Numbered from the stretch's first letter, positions 16,692 through 25,157 are shown. The stretch is 46,041 nt of DNA from UBA2645 sp044360285 (GCA_044360285.1 JBIKKP010000008.1:1-46041), one strand, 5' to 3'. Numbers and translations are program-made. Notes: a model not told the origin generated them from the sequence alone.

Positions 16692-19571
16692 TTAGAAAAC
16701 AATTTCCACCAACTCTCCATAACTTCTGAATTCAAGTTCCACAGCATTACAAACATTTTTCAAATCCGCAGCAATTTCGCTTAGATCAATTTGGCAATTC
16801 ACGATGATTTTTTGCACCGTAGTTTTCATCGAAATGTTTTTTTCTGATTTAAATTTACGCACCTCAAAAAGCACAGTCAGCGCGGCTTCGCCGATGTCGT
16901 GATATTTTTGATTGAAGAATTTTTCATGCAATTTTGGCCAATTTCCGCGAGCATTTATTGAGCCGGTTTTTGCAAATTCTTCAGCGAAAAGTGCGCTGTA
17001 AATTTCATCGCAAACATGCGGAATGAAAGGCGCGAAGAGTTTTAGAATTGTGTTGAGGCAGATTCTTAAAGTATGAATTGCACTTTCTTGGCCGCGTGAA
17101 ATTTCTGATTTTTCTGCATCGCTAAGATCAACAGCAGCAAGCTTCTCTGCCGCTAGTCCGTAAGAACGAACTTTGCAGATTTCCAAATAATTATCGCAAA
17201 AATCTTTCCAGAAAAATTCTTCGATTGCTTCACGGGCGCGAGCATATTCGAATTTTTCAAAGCTCTCGGTCGCGCGTTTTACGGTTTGGTGGAGTTTGGA
17301 TAAAACCCATAAATCAGCCGGCTCATTAACCGCATCATGCTTCGACAGGCTCAGCATGACGCTGCTGTGAGCGTTATTAGCGTTATCGTCACCCTGAGCC
17401 TGCCTGCGGGCGACGTCGCTCAGCAGTTCAAAATTCATCGACGCAAATTTCGCCGCATTAAAAAGTTTGGTAATGAGTTTCTGCCCAATTTTAAAAACCT
17501 CTTCGCTGTAAGCAGTATCCGCGCCCAAATGAGAAGTTGATGCCCAATAACGCACAATATCTGAACCCTTCTCTTCAATGAGCGCTGTAGGCGTCACAAC
17601 GTTTCCTTTAGATTTACTCATCTTGGTTTTATCAGCCGCCAAGCACCATCCCGAAATCATCAAATTTTTCCACGGCGCCGAATTTTCATGCAGCATCGCT
17701 TTGGCAATTGTGTAAAACGCCCAAGTGCGAATGATTTCGTGCGCCTGTGGACGCATGTCGGCAGGGAAAAGTTTTTCGTGGCGCGCACGGTCAAAAGCGA
17801 TTTCGGCGGAAATTCCTTTTGAGGAAAGTTGCGGAGAAATTGAGGAAGTTGCCCAAGTGTCCATGATGTCGGTTTCTGGCGTCACCTCGTCGCGAGAATA
17901 GCCGCGCGGCAAATCAACAGCTGGATCGCACGGAAGCTGCTCCAACTCAGCAACCAAAATTTTTCCCTGCTCCCCAGCACGCTTCGAATACCAAACCGGA
18001 AAAGCCACACCAAAAAAGCGTTGGCGTGAAATGCACCAATCCCACGCAAGTCCGTCAATCCATTGGTCGATACGCACTTTCATGTAGTCTGGATACCAAT
18101 TGCACTCAGCGGCTTTGGCTTTGAGTTGATCTTTTTTGTCGAGGATTTTGATGAACCATTGTGGCACGACGAGAATCTCGATTGGCACGCCAGAACGCTC
18201 GGCGCATTTTACGGCGCGTTTGATTGGTTCTTGTTTGAGGAGAAGTGATTTATTTTCACCCTCACCCCAACCCTCTCCCCTCAAGGGAGAGGGAGCTGAA
18301 TCGAGCTCGGATGAAAGCCCTCTCCCTTGAGGGGAGAGGGTTGGGGTGAGGGTGTTTTTTAGAGCCTCGATGATTGCTTCTTTGGCTTGTTTGATGGTTA
18401 AGTATTTTGTGTCAGGAATTTCTTTACCAAAAAAATTGTCTCGCGTTACAACACCCCTAGAAAAAATTGATAGATAGGTCTTAACAAATTGCTCCAAATC
18501 ACAATCGCTTCGATCAATAGCTCCCTTTAAGGTTGGGGTGATGTTCTTTCTACCTCCCAAACCGCTATCTCTTATATCGCTCATTATTGAATCATCTGCA
18601 ATAATAATGCTTTGAGCATCATCAGCATAATCAATAGCAACTCTATTCATTAGCCCAGAACGAGAAATCATAACTCTCAATGGCAAGCCATATTTCTTCC
18701 ACCACTTGATATCAGTCTCATCGCCGAAAGTACAGCACATCACCGCGCCAGTTCCTTTGTCGATTTGCACGTCTTCGTCAGCGATGATTGGAACTTTCAC
18801 ACCAAAAAGCGGCGTGATTGCATGTTTACCGTGGAGATGTTTGTAGCGCGCATCTTCCGGATGAACCATCACCGCAACGCAGGCTGGAAGCAGCTCGGGG
18901 CGTGTGGTCATGATTTCGATTTTTTCTTCAGCGCCATCAACGCCAAACAAAATGTAGTTCATCATCCCTTCGACTTCCTTGTCGATAAGGTCGGCTTGCG
19001 CTAGAGCGGTGCGATCAGAAATATCCCAAAAAACTGGTTCGAATTTTTTTTCAACGAAGCCTTTGCGATATAAATCAAGAAAAGAGGCCTGTGAAATTTT
19101 TTGCGATTCCGGCGAAATTGTTTGATATTTCTGCGCCCAATCAACCGACAGTGCGACCTCGTTAAACATTTCTTCGAATTCTTTTTCTGCTTCATCTACT
19201 ACTTCGCGACACTTGCTAACAAAGGATCCGTGGCCGTTTTCTGCTTCATAAATTCCAGCTTTTTTGCCGATGATTTTTTCAACCAAACGTTCTGTAGGAA
19301 GTCCGTTATCATCAAAACCCATTGGGTAAAAAACGTCTTTTCCGTTCATGCGTTGAAAGCGCGCAACGAAGTCAGCTTGCGTGTAAGAAAAAACGTGGCC
19401 CATGTGAAGAAGCCCGGAAACAGTGGGTGGAGGCGTGTCGATGACAAAAGTTTCTGCGCGCGGTTTATCGTTTTTCCAAGCGAAAACTCCCTGCTCTTTC
19501 CAGTGATTTTGCCAAAATTTTTCGCGCGTTTTTGCGTCGTAGCGGTCAGGAAGTTTTGTGTTTGTCGTCAT
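16692..19571 (-). CDS. valS: Valyl-tRNA synthetase, Rickettsiales/archaeal-like type, with in-frame palindromic insertions
   Basis: ValRS charges tRNA-Val and edits mischarged threonine. The HIGH motif is LLHMGH (54-59) and KMSKS is at 650-654. The SGLLHMGHVFSYTQADF context and GFDDNGLPTERLVEK resemble the rickettsial/archaeal-like ValRS rather than the E. coli type. At 959 residues it carries extra segments. Residues about 406-439 (TLTPTLSPQGRG, then PSPLRGEGWGEG) are a translated 37-bp inverted repeat. Residues about 721-746 (including VMLSLSKHD) translate a second repeat family. A third, eroded copy may lie near residues 344-350. All keep the frame and no stop interrupts, so the gene is probably functional. 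Confidence 0.93.
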   Translation of the reverse strand: MTTNTKLPDRYDAKTREKFWQNHWKEQGVFAWKNDKPRAETFVIDTPPPTVSGLLHMGHVFSYTQADFVARFQRMNGKDVFYPMGFDDNGLPTERLVEKIIGKKAGIYEAENGHGSFVSKCREVVDEAEKEFEEMFNEVALSVDWAQKYQTISPESQKISQASFLDLYRKGFVEKKFEPVFWDISDRTALAQADLIDKEVEGMMNYILFGVDGAEEKIEIMTTRPELLPACVAVMVHPEDARYKHLHGKHAITPLFGVKVPIIADEDVQIDKGTGAVMCCTFGDETDIKWWKKYGLPLRVMISRSGLMNRVAIDYADDAQSIIIADDSIMSDIRDSGLGGRKNITPTLKGAIDRSDCDLEQFVKTYLSIFSRGVVTRDNFFGKEIPDTKYLTIKQAKEAIIEALKNTLTPTLSPQGRGLSSELDSAPSPLRGEGWGEGENKSLLLKQEPIKRAVKCAERSGVPIEILVVPQWFIKILDKKDQLKAKAAECNWYPDYMKVRIDQWIDGLAWDWCISRQRFFGVAFPVWYSKRAGEQGKILVAELEQLPCDPAVDLPRGYSRDEVTPETDIMDTWATSSISPQLSSKGISAEIAFDRARHEKLFPADMRPQAHEIIRTWAFYTIAKAMLHENSAPWKNLMISGWCLAADKTKMSKSKGNVVTPTALIEEKGSDIVRYWASTSHLGADTAYSEEVFKIGQKLITKLFNAAKFASMNFELLSDVARRQAQGDDNANNAHSSVMLSLSKHDAVNEPADLWVLSKLHQTVKRATESFEKFEYARAREAIEEFFWKDFCDNYLEICKVRSYGLAAEKLAAVDLSDAEKSEISRGQESAIHTLRICLNTILKLFAPFIPHVCDEIYSALFAEEFAKTGSINARGNWPKLHEKFFNQKYHDIGEAALTVLFEVRKFKSEKNISMKTTVQKIIVNCQIDLSEIAADLKNVCNAVELEFRSYGELVEIVF
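17336..17410. repeat. CTTCGACAGGCTCAG-type inverted repeat inside valS
   Basis: CAGGCTCAGCATGAC (17346-17360) faces GTCACCCTGAGCCTG (17388-17402), matching at 13 of 15 positions when inverted. On the valS strand it is translated as SDVARRQAQGDD and SVMLSLSKHD. Related arms occur at 19588-19634 and 38364-38444. Confidence 0.85.
18257..18354. repeat. 37-bp perfect inverted repeat inside valS
   Basis: The left arm (18257-18293, starting CACCCTCACCCCAACC) is the exact reverse complement of the right arm (18318-18354), with a 24-nt spacer. Together they form a 98-nt palindromic element read through in frame in valS. This GC-rich sequence family, with its PTLSPQGRG/PLRGEGWGEG translation, is a dispersed repeat known from many bacterial genomes. 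Confidence 0.95.
18521..18541. repeat. Possible eroded copy of the valS palindrome arm
   Basis: CTCCCTTTAAGGTTGGGGTG resembles the right arm of the 18257-18354 element (CTCCCTTGAG...GGTTGGGGTG) with the middle GGGAGAG lost. Its valS translation, ITPTLKGA, parallels LTPTLSPQG. The match is short, so this is tentative. Confidence 0.4.
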
Positions 19572-19587
19572 TTTCTAAAAAGATAAT

Positions 19588-19634
19588 GTCACCCTTCGAC
19601 AAGCTCAGGATGACAGTACGGAGTCATGCTGAGC
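19588..19634. repeat. CTTCGACAAGCTCAG-type inverted repeat between bamB and valS
   Basis: GCTCAGGATGAC (19603-19614) faces GTCATGCTGAGC (19623-19634), 11 of 12 positions pairing. It belongs to the same family as the repeats at 17336-17410 and 38364-38444. It lies in the 86-nt gap upstream of bamB's... downstream neighbour valS start, that is, between the bamB stop and the valS ATG. Confidence 0.8.
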
Positions 19635-19657
19635 GCGCCTGCACATGACGTCGTAAG

Positions 19658-21001
19658 TTACTCGATCTCAAGTAAATCAATTACATATTTCCCAATCGCC
19701 TGCAGGTAAATTTTTCCATCAACAACAGCGGGCGCGTGGGAAATTTTTTTGTTAATTTTGAAGGTTTTTTCTAGGGTTCCATCAAGCGGAGAGGCAATCA
19801 GCAAAGCGCCGTCAAGCCTTGAAATCAGCAGCTTGTCGCCTGCCATCACAACGCCGCTATAAATAAATTTTGTCTGCGGCTTTTTTTCTTTGGCCAAGTT
19901 TGGCAGCTGCGAAATCCATTTGATGCCGCCAGTTTTTTTGCTTACTGCGAGCAATTTATTGTCGTTATTAATCACAAACAAAAAGTCGCCGGCAAGCCAG
20001 AAATCAGTGAGTCCGGCGATTTCTTTTTTCCACAAATAATTGCCGTCTTTTACTTTGACTGCCATCATCAAACCGCCATTGCCAATTGCGTAAATTACGT
20101 CGTTTTTGACGATTGGAGTTGCATCAACATCGTTCAAATAAAAGTCGGAAGTTGTTGCTTTGCTTAAGTTGAGATCTTGTGACCAGATTGCTTCACCACT
20201 GCTTTTTTTCAGTGCATAAATTTCACCAGATGAGTAAGAAACGATAAGTAAATCTTTGAGAATTACTGGATTAGCAAAACCAAAAATTGCTGTTGTACGA
20301 ACAATGCCAGATTGCACCCAAGTCAAGTCACCAGTGGCGGCATCAAGTGCGTAAGTTTTATTGTCGTTGCTTGAAACATAGACAAATTTTCCATCAGAAA
20401 CTGGGGCAGAAGATGGAATTGAAGCAATCTCTTTTGTCCATAAAATTTTTCCATCGACCTCGCTTAAAGCAGCGACTTTATTGATTCCAGCCACTGCAAA
20501 AATTTTTCCATCAGCAGCAAAAATTTTTGGGGTTTTGTAATTTTTTAGAAAATTTTTCGCAAAAACTTGGCTTTTCCAAATTTTCTTACCAGTCTTCAAG
20601 TCGCGACAAACAAGAGTTGCGGCAGTATCAAAAATAAAAACCTTACCGTCTTTTATGATTGGCGCAAAAACAAAATGGCTGTAAAGATCGCCGCTGTAGA
20701 AGAACCAGCTTTGCGATTTTTTTTGCAGCGAAATTTCCATTTCAGAGCTGAAAAAACCCTTTTTTTGGTAGGAAAAATTTTTGGCAAAATTTTCAATTTC
20801 CGCATTTGAAGCGGCCATCCAAGTGGTATTATTTTTTTGCTGTGGGGGAGTAATTGACGTTTTTTCTAGCGATTTGTCAACAGCCACAGAATCAATGATG
20901 ACAAAGGCTGATATTGCTTTTGTCTTGTCATATTCCTGATCCTTACTGCAGGCGATAAGTAAAAAAATTAGCGAAAATAGAGTGATAATTCTGCTAAACA
21001 T
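19658..21001 (-). CDS. bamB: BamB-like outer-membrane assembly lipoprotein (PQQ-type beta-propeller)
   Basis: A 447-residue lipoprotein with lipobox LIAC (acylated C18) and a propeller of PQQ-like blades. Repeated blade motifs are easy to see: KTGKKIWKSQ, VDGKILWTKE, ATGDLTWVQ, SSGEAIWSQ, KDGNYLWKKE and KTGGIKWISQ. BamB supports the BamA machine that folds outer-membrane proteins. The neighbouring YfgM-like gene overlaps its start by one base, matching the yfgM-bamB order in other proteobacteria. A dehydrogenase function for the propeller is unlikely because no quinoprotein catalytic features or signal for PQQ export are seen. Confidence 0.85.
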   Translation of the reverse strand: MFSRIITLFSLIFLLIACSKDQEYDKTKAISAFVIIDSVAVDKSLEKTSITPPQQKNNTTWMAASNAEIENFAKNFSYQKKGFFSSEMEISLQKKSQSWFFYSGDLYSHFVFAPIIKDGKVFIFDTAATLVCRDLKTGKKIWKSQVFAKNFLKNYKTPKIFAADGKIFAVAGINKVAALSEVDGKILWTKEIASIPSSAPVSDGKFVYVSSNDNKTYALDAATGDLTWVQSGIVRTTAIFGFANPVILKDLLIVSYSSGEIYALKKSSGEAIWSQDLNLSKATTSDFYLNDVDATPIVKNDVIYAIGNGGLMMAVKVKDGNYLWKKEIAGLTDFWLAGDFLFVINNDNKLLAVSKKTGGIKWISQLPNLAKEKKPQTKFIYSGVVMAGDKLLISRLDGALLIASPLDGTLEKTFKINKKISHAPAVVDGKIYLQAIGKYVIDLLEIE

Positions 21002-21738
21002 TATTTCGCTTCAGTGGATTTTTTTTCTTCTTTTTTAGCCTCAACTTTCACAGCAACTTTTGGCGAATAACCTTTCGAAATCACAATCTGCATTTCGTCT
21101 TCGCAGCGCGTTTTTAGAGACTGCGCAGCTTCTGGGCTTTTTGCAATCAAAGCGAAAATTTCGTAGGCTTTTTCCAAATTATTTTTTTGCATCTCAAGCA
21201 AAGCACGCTGCTCGGCAACATAGTAACGAAGAGACTTCGCAGAATTTTCAACTTTCAAAATTCGCGCTGATAAATCGTCTTTTTTTAACTCTTCTGGATT
21301 AACCATCCAAACCTTCACCATTAGCAGTCCAGCCAGGTCTTTGAGGTAGGAATCGCAAGAAAAACAAGAGTTAACTTTAGCATAAATTTCTGCGGCTTTT
21401 TCGGTGTTTGAAGTCATCAACTCAAATCCTGCTAAGCGAAGAGAGGCAAGCGCCCAAACGCCGCTTGGCGCTGATTTTACGTTGTGAATTTTTTGCAAAC
21501 TTTCTTTCGATTTTTCCAAATCACCAAGTTGCTGATCAATTAAAGATTGGTGCAAAATTTCTGAAAATTTTGCCTCACGCGCATTTTGCACCATAGCAAA
21601 AATGATCCACGAAACCAATAATACACCTGCTGCAAGAGCAAAACGAATTGTATTTTTTTTGACTAAAAATTTTTGAATTTTTTCTAAACGAACTTGGCTT
21701 TTGGCTGACGCAAGTAGACTTTTTATTTCCCCTGACAT
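21001..21738 (-). CDS. YfgM-like membrane-anchored TPR protein
   Basis: A 245-residue protein with a short cytoplasmic N-terminus, one membrane segment (about 31-50, rich in A/L/V/I/W) and a helical tail with TPR-like spacing (for example LIDQQLGDLEKSKESLQKIH and MQKNNLEKAYEIFALI). The last 20 residues are lysine/glutamate-rich. In E. coli, YfgM is an inner-membrane TPR protein tied to periplasmic chaperones and encoded next to bamB. The same topology and neighbour here support that assignment. Sequence conservation in this family is low. Confidence 0.65.
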   Translation of the reverse strand: MSGEIKSLLASAKSQVRLEKIQKFLVKKNTIRFALAAGVLLVSWIIFAMVQNAREAKFSEILHQSLIDQQLGDLEKSKESLQKIHNVKSAPSGVWALASLRLAGFELMTSNTEKAAEIYAKVNSCFSCDSYLKDLAGLLMVKVWMVNPEELKKDDLSARILKVENSAKSLRYYVAEQRALLEMQKNNLEKAYEIFALIAKSPEAAQSLKTRCEDEMQIVISKGYSPKVAVKVEAKKEEKKSTEAK

Positions 21739-21749
21739 GATTTTTTAAA

Positions 21750-22637
21750 TTAAAGTTGAACTGATTTTAGACAGCATTCGAGTGTGTTTTTAAGAAGATA
21801 AGCGATGGTCATCGGCCCTACTCCACCAGGCACCGGCGTGACTGCTGAGGCAACTTTTTTTACATCTTCAAAATCAACATCACCAACTAGTTTTGTGGTG
21901 CCATCAGCAAGATTCATGCGATTAATTCCAACATCAATTATTACAGCACCTTTTTTGACCATGTCGCCTTTGATTAAGCCATGCGAACCAGCCGCAGAAA
22001 AGATTACATCAGCTTGTAAACACTCGGCTTTTAAATCTTTTGTTGAGCGATTGGCAATTGTCACCGTGCAATTTTCTAACATTAAAAGTCGCGCTAAAGG
22101 CCTGCCAACAATGTTTGAAGAGCCAATCACCAAAGTTTTTAATCCGGCCAAATCTTCGCCTTTTACCGACTTGAGCAAATGCAAGCAACCAAGCGGCGTG
22201 CAAGGAATCATCGCTTTTTGCGCGCCAGTTATTTCGCCAACTGAAAGCTTGCCAACGTTTATAACGTGAAAGCCGTCGACGTCTTTATTTGGATTGATGG
22301 CGTGAATAACTTTTTTGGCGTCGATTTGTTTTGGCAGCGGCAATTGCACCAAAATTCCGTGAACTTTTTTGTCAGAATTTAGTTCAGTGATTTTGGCGAT
22401 AAGCTCTTCTTGCGATATGTCTGCGGCCATTTTGAACTGAATTGAATTCATGCCAACACCGTGCGCAGCCTTCTCTTTATTACTTACATAAACTTCACTC
22501 GCCGGATCATTTCCAACAAGAATCACCGCCAAACAAGGCGTGACACGCAGCGTCTTTTTTATTTCTTCGACATCGAGCGCAATTTTTTGGCGCATTTGCG
22601 CGGCGATTTCTTTACCGTTGATGATGTTGGTGGTCAT
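21750..22637 (-). CDS. folD: Bifunctional methylenetetrahydrofolate dehydrogenase/cyclohydrolase
   Basis: FolD interconverts 5,10-methylene-, methenyl- and 10-formyl-tetrahydrofolate, supplying one-carbon units for purines, thymidylate and fMet-tRNA. Y50 and K54 in VYVSNKEKAA are the catalytic pair, QLPLPKQID is the conserved folate-site loop, and PVPGGVGPMT near the C-terminus is a family signature. The Rossmann segment GSSNIVGRPLA binds NAD(P). At 295 residues it is full length. It sits 11 nt downstream of the split transketolase. Confidence 0.97.
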   Translation of the reverse strand: MTTNIINGKEIAAQMRQKIALDVEEIKKTLRVTPCLAVILVGNDPASEVYVSNKEKAAHGVGMNSIQFKMAADISQEELIAKITELNSDKKVHGILVQLPLPKQIDAKKVIHAINPNKDVDGFHVINVGKLSVGEITGAQKAMIPCTPLGCLHLLKSVKGEDLAGLKTLVIGSSNIVGRPLARLLMLENCTVTIANRSTKDLKAECLQADVIFSAAGSHGLIKGDMVKKGAVIIDVGINRMNLADGTTKLVGDVDFEDVKKVASAVTPVPGGVGPMTIAYLLKNTLECCLKSVQL

Positions 22638-22648
22638 TTTATTTTTGA

Positions 22649-23563
22649 TTAAGCGATTAGTTCCATAACGGTTTTTTCAACATCACTTGCTGAAAGAGAG
22701 TTTTTTTCATACATGAATTTCTCACTACCGTAAATACCATCAGAGAGTGATTGTACCGCCATTCTTTTCAAACGACATTTTAGCGAATTTTCAGCAATAA
22801 TTTCTGCGACCATTGAGCCGATTCCACCGTTTAAATAATGTGCTTCAAGTGTAACTGCAAAATCATGTTGCTGCAGCAGATTTTTTATGTCGTTTAAAAC
22901 GCTTTTTTCGAAAGTCGGAATTACGGCAAATGTGATATTAACACCTTTTGCCGCAAGATTTTTTACGGCAATTTCCGCTTCTGCAGATATTGTTCCCAGA
23001 CTTAGAACCGCAAGCTTTTGTCCTTTTTGTATGATTTGTATTTTATGCGCATCAAAATGCTTTTGCTGCTCCAAAATTTTTACGGAACCTTTGCCAATAC
23101 GATAAAAAATTGGACCAGGGTTTTGATAAGTTTTTTCTAGAGCCTCAACAGTCTGCCAGTCATTTGCCGGAGCAACGTAAGAAAAATTTGGCTGCACTCT
23201 TACCAACGCAACATCCTCAAGCAAATGATGCGTAGAGCCTAGAGTTCCATATTCAAAACCACAACCAATTGCCACAAACCTTACTGGCAAATTATGAAAA
23301 ACTGGTCCGTTTCTGGCGAACTCGTATGGGCGCAAAATTACGAATGGGGCGATTGAATAAACGAAAGGAATAAAACCATCTTTAGCCAGAGCGGTTGCCA
23401 TTCCAACCATGTTTTGTTCAGAAACGCCAACATTGTAAAAGCGATCAGGAAAATTTTTGGCGAATTCCTCAACAACAGAAAAACCCAAGTCGGCCGTTAG
23501 CAAAATTATGCGCTCGTCAGTTTTGGCAAGTTCGAGCAATTTTTTGATAAAATCGTTACGCAA
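22649..23563 (-). CDS. Transketolase-like enzyme, C-terminal (pyrimidine-binding) subunit
   Basis: A 304-residue protein covering the middle and C-terminal transketolase domains. GVSEQNMVGMATALA carries the conserved glutamate that activates thiamine diphosphate, and PVRFVAIGCGFEYGTLGSTHH is the usual following block. It overlaps the N-terminal subunit gene by 8 nt, so the pair makes one two-subunit enzyme. A full-length tkt exists at 35686, so this pair is probably not for central carbon metabolism. Its place beside CDP-sugar genes suggests a two-carbon transfer to a sugar nucleotide (inference). Confidence 0.83.
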   Translation of the reverse strand: MRNDFIKKLLELAKTDERIILLTADLGFSVVEEFAKNFPDRFYNVGVSEQNMVGMATALAKDGFIPFVYSIAPFVILRPYEFARNGPVFHNLPVRFVAIGCGFEYGTLGSTHHLLEDVALVRVQPNFSYVAPANDWQTVEALEKTYQNPGPIFYRIGKGSVKILEQQKHFDAHKIQIIQKGQKLAVLSLGTISAEAEIAVKNLAAKGVNITFAVIPTFEKSVLNDIKNLLQQHDFAVTLEAHYLNGGIGSMVAEIIAENSLKCRLKRMAVQSLSDGIYGSEKFMYEKNSLSASDVEKTVMELIA

Positions 23564-24347
23564 TTTTCACCTCCAAAGACGCTTGCTGATATTCTTCTTC
23601 GTTCATTGATTTGTAATGCCATGGGATTGATTTCTCCATGAAAGAAACGCCTTTCCCAGAAATTGTATGAGCGACAATGAAAGTTGGCTGAGCGGCTTTT
23701 TGCTGAGTAAAATTCTCCAAAACAAAGCGAATTTTTTGCTGATCGTGGCCATCTATTTCCTCAACAAAAAAATCGAAATCCTGCATTTTTTTGGCGATAT
23801 TAGAAATTTTTATTACATCATCCGTATATCCCAGCGCTTGTTGTCCGTTGAGATCAAGCATGATAACAAGATTTGTTAATTTTTGCTGCGCGGCAAAAAG
23901 TATTGCCTCCCAAAACGATCCCTCATTGAGCTCGGCATCGGAAATTAAGCAAAAAATTTTACGATCACTTTTTTGGATTTTTGCCGACAAAGCCGCACCA
24001 ACGGCGAAGGTAATTCCTTGCCCAAGCGACCCAGTTGTGAATTCTACGCCAGGCAAAAAATGTTTAGGATGAATTCCGGTTCTGCTGTTATTTTGGCTAA
24101 ATTTGTTGAGCTCTTCTTCGCTTAAAAAACCTTTCAAAAATAAGGCTGCATAAAGCGCCAAAACTGCATGACCTTTTGACAAAACAAAACGATCTCTTTC
24201 GGGGTCATTTGGATTTTTTATACGCAAAATATCTTGATAAGTCACACCAACCAAATCAGCAATAGAAAGACCAGAGCCTATATGTCCAACTCCAGCAAGT
24301 TTCGACTTTGCGATAATAATTTTTCTGATTTCGTCGGAGAAATTCAT
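23556..24347 (-). CDS. Transketolase-like enzyme, N-terminal (ThDP-binding) subunit
   Basis: A 263-residue protein matching the first transketolase domain: GHIGSGLSIAD, DRFVLSKGHAVLALYA, GSLGQGITFAVGAAL and ISGKGVSFME. The metal/ThDP signature, normally GDG.L.EG, reads SDAELNEG here; the aspartate and the later asparagine (LDLNG) are kept. Such half-enzymes are common in polysaccharide loci and act with the C-terminal partner directly downstream. It starts 30 nt after the rfbF stop, consistent with membership of the sugar-nucleotide operon. Confidence 0.83.
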   Translation of the reverse strand: MNFSDEIRKIIIAKSKLAGVGHIGSGLSIADLVGVTYQDILRIKNPNDPERDRFVLSKGHAVLALYAALFLKGFLSEEELNKFSQNNSRTGIHPKHFLPGVEFTTGSLGQGITFAVGAALSAKIQKSDRKIFCLISDAELNEGSFWEAILFAAQQKLTNLVIMLDLNGQQALGYTDDVIKISNIAKKMQDFDFFVEEIDGHDQQKIRFVLENFTQQKAAQPTFIVAHTISGKGVSFMEKSIPWHYKSMNEEEYQQASLEVKIA

Positions 24348-24377
24348 GAATTTTTAGAAATTGTTTCTACGATTAAT

Positions 24378-25157
24378 TTACCACTTTTTCCACGGCGCTT
24401 TTTTCTGCTGCCAGAGGTTGTCGAGGTAAACTTTGTCGCGTTGAGTATCCATTGCGTACCAAAAACCTTCATGCTGGAAAGACATTAGTTGCTTATCTGC
24501 AGCAAGCTTACGAAGCGGCTCCTGCTCTAGTATGGTGCCATCTCCATCTGGAATGTAATCAAAAATTTTCTGCGAAAAAACGAAGAAACCGCCATTGATG
24601 TAGTTGCCGTCGCCAGAAGGTTTTTCTTGGAATTCTTTTACAGTTTTATGGTCAGCAGCAATGTCCAAAACACCAAATCTTCCCGCAGGTTTTACCGCAG
24701 TTAGAGTGGCGATTTTGCCATTTTCTTCGTGAAACTTAATTGCTTGCGAGATATTGACGTCACTGACTCCGTCGCCATAAGTCAGACAGAAATTTTTTTC
24801 GCCTTTGAGATAATCGCGAACTTTTTTTAGTCGCGCACCAGTCATCGCATTTTCACCAGTTTCAACCAGCGTAACTTTCCATTTTTCGGAATTATTATTG
24901 TGGATGACATGGCTGTTATCAGCCAGGTTGTAGGTGATATCCGACATATGGCGATAGTAATTCGCGAAATATTCTTTGATCACATAACCTTTGTAGCCCA
25001 GGCAAACCACGAAATCATTGATCCCGTAAGAGGAATAAATTTTCATGATATGCCACAAAATCGGCTGACCACCAACTTCAACCATCGGTTTTGGGCGAAG
25101 TGTAGTTTCTTCGCTAAGCCTTGTCCCCAGTCCCCCGGCAAGTATTACTGCTTTCAT
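24378..25157 (-). CDS. rfbF: Glucose-1-phosphate cytidylyltransferase
   Basis: RfbF makes CDP-glucose from CTP and glucose-1-phosphate, the entry to CDP-dideoxyhexoses. It starts MKAVILAGGLGTRLSEET, and PKPMVEVGGQPILWHIMK and LTYGDGVSDV are signature blocks of the cytidylyl- rather than thymidylyl-transferases. It is 259 residues, the standard length. The gene begins inside the last 44 nt of the upstream epimerase gene, in another frame. With rfbG (31977-33038) it defines a CDP-sugar pathway in this locus. Confidence 0.95.
   Translation of the reverse strand: MKAVILAGGLGTRLSEETTLRPKPMVEVGGQPILWHIMKIYSSYGINDFVVCLGYKGYVIKEYFANYYRHMSDITYNLADNSHVIHNNNSEKWKVTLVETGENAMTGARLKKVRDYLKGEKNFCLTYGDGVSDVNISQAIKFHEENGKIATLTAVKPAGRFGVLDIAADHKTVKEFQEKPSGDGNYINGGFFVFSQKIFDYIPDGDGTILEQEPLRKLAADKQLMSFQHEGFWYAMDTQRDKVYLDNLWQQKKAPWKKW

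Noticed and set aside
18257..18354. Reading the valS palindrome as a terminator or gene boundary
   Set aside because: The valS frame passes through it without a stop and conserved blocks continue on both sides; there is no T-run.
19101..19586. 161-codon plus-strand open frame
   Set aside because: Antisense to the valS N-terminus; low-complexity Phe-rich translation.
21805..22269. 154-codon plus-strand open frame
   Set aside because: Antisense shadow of folD, which has all catalytic motifs.
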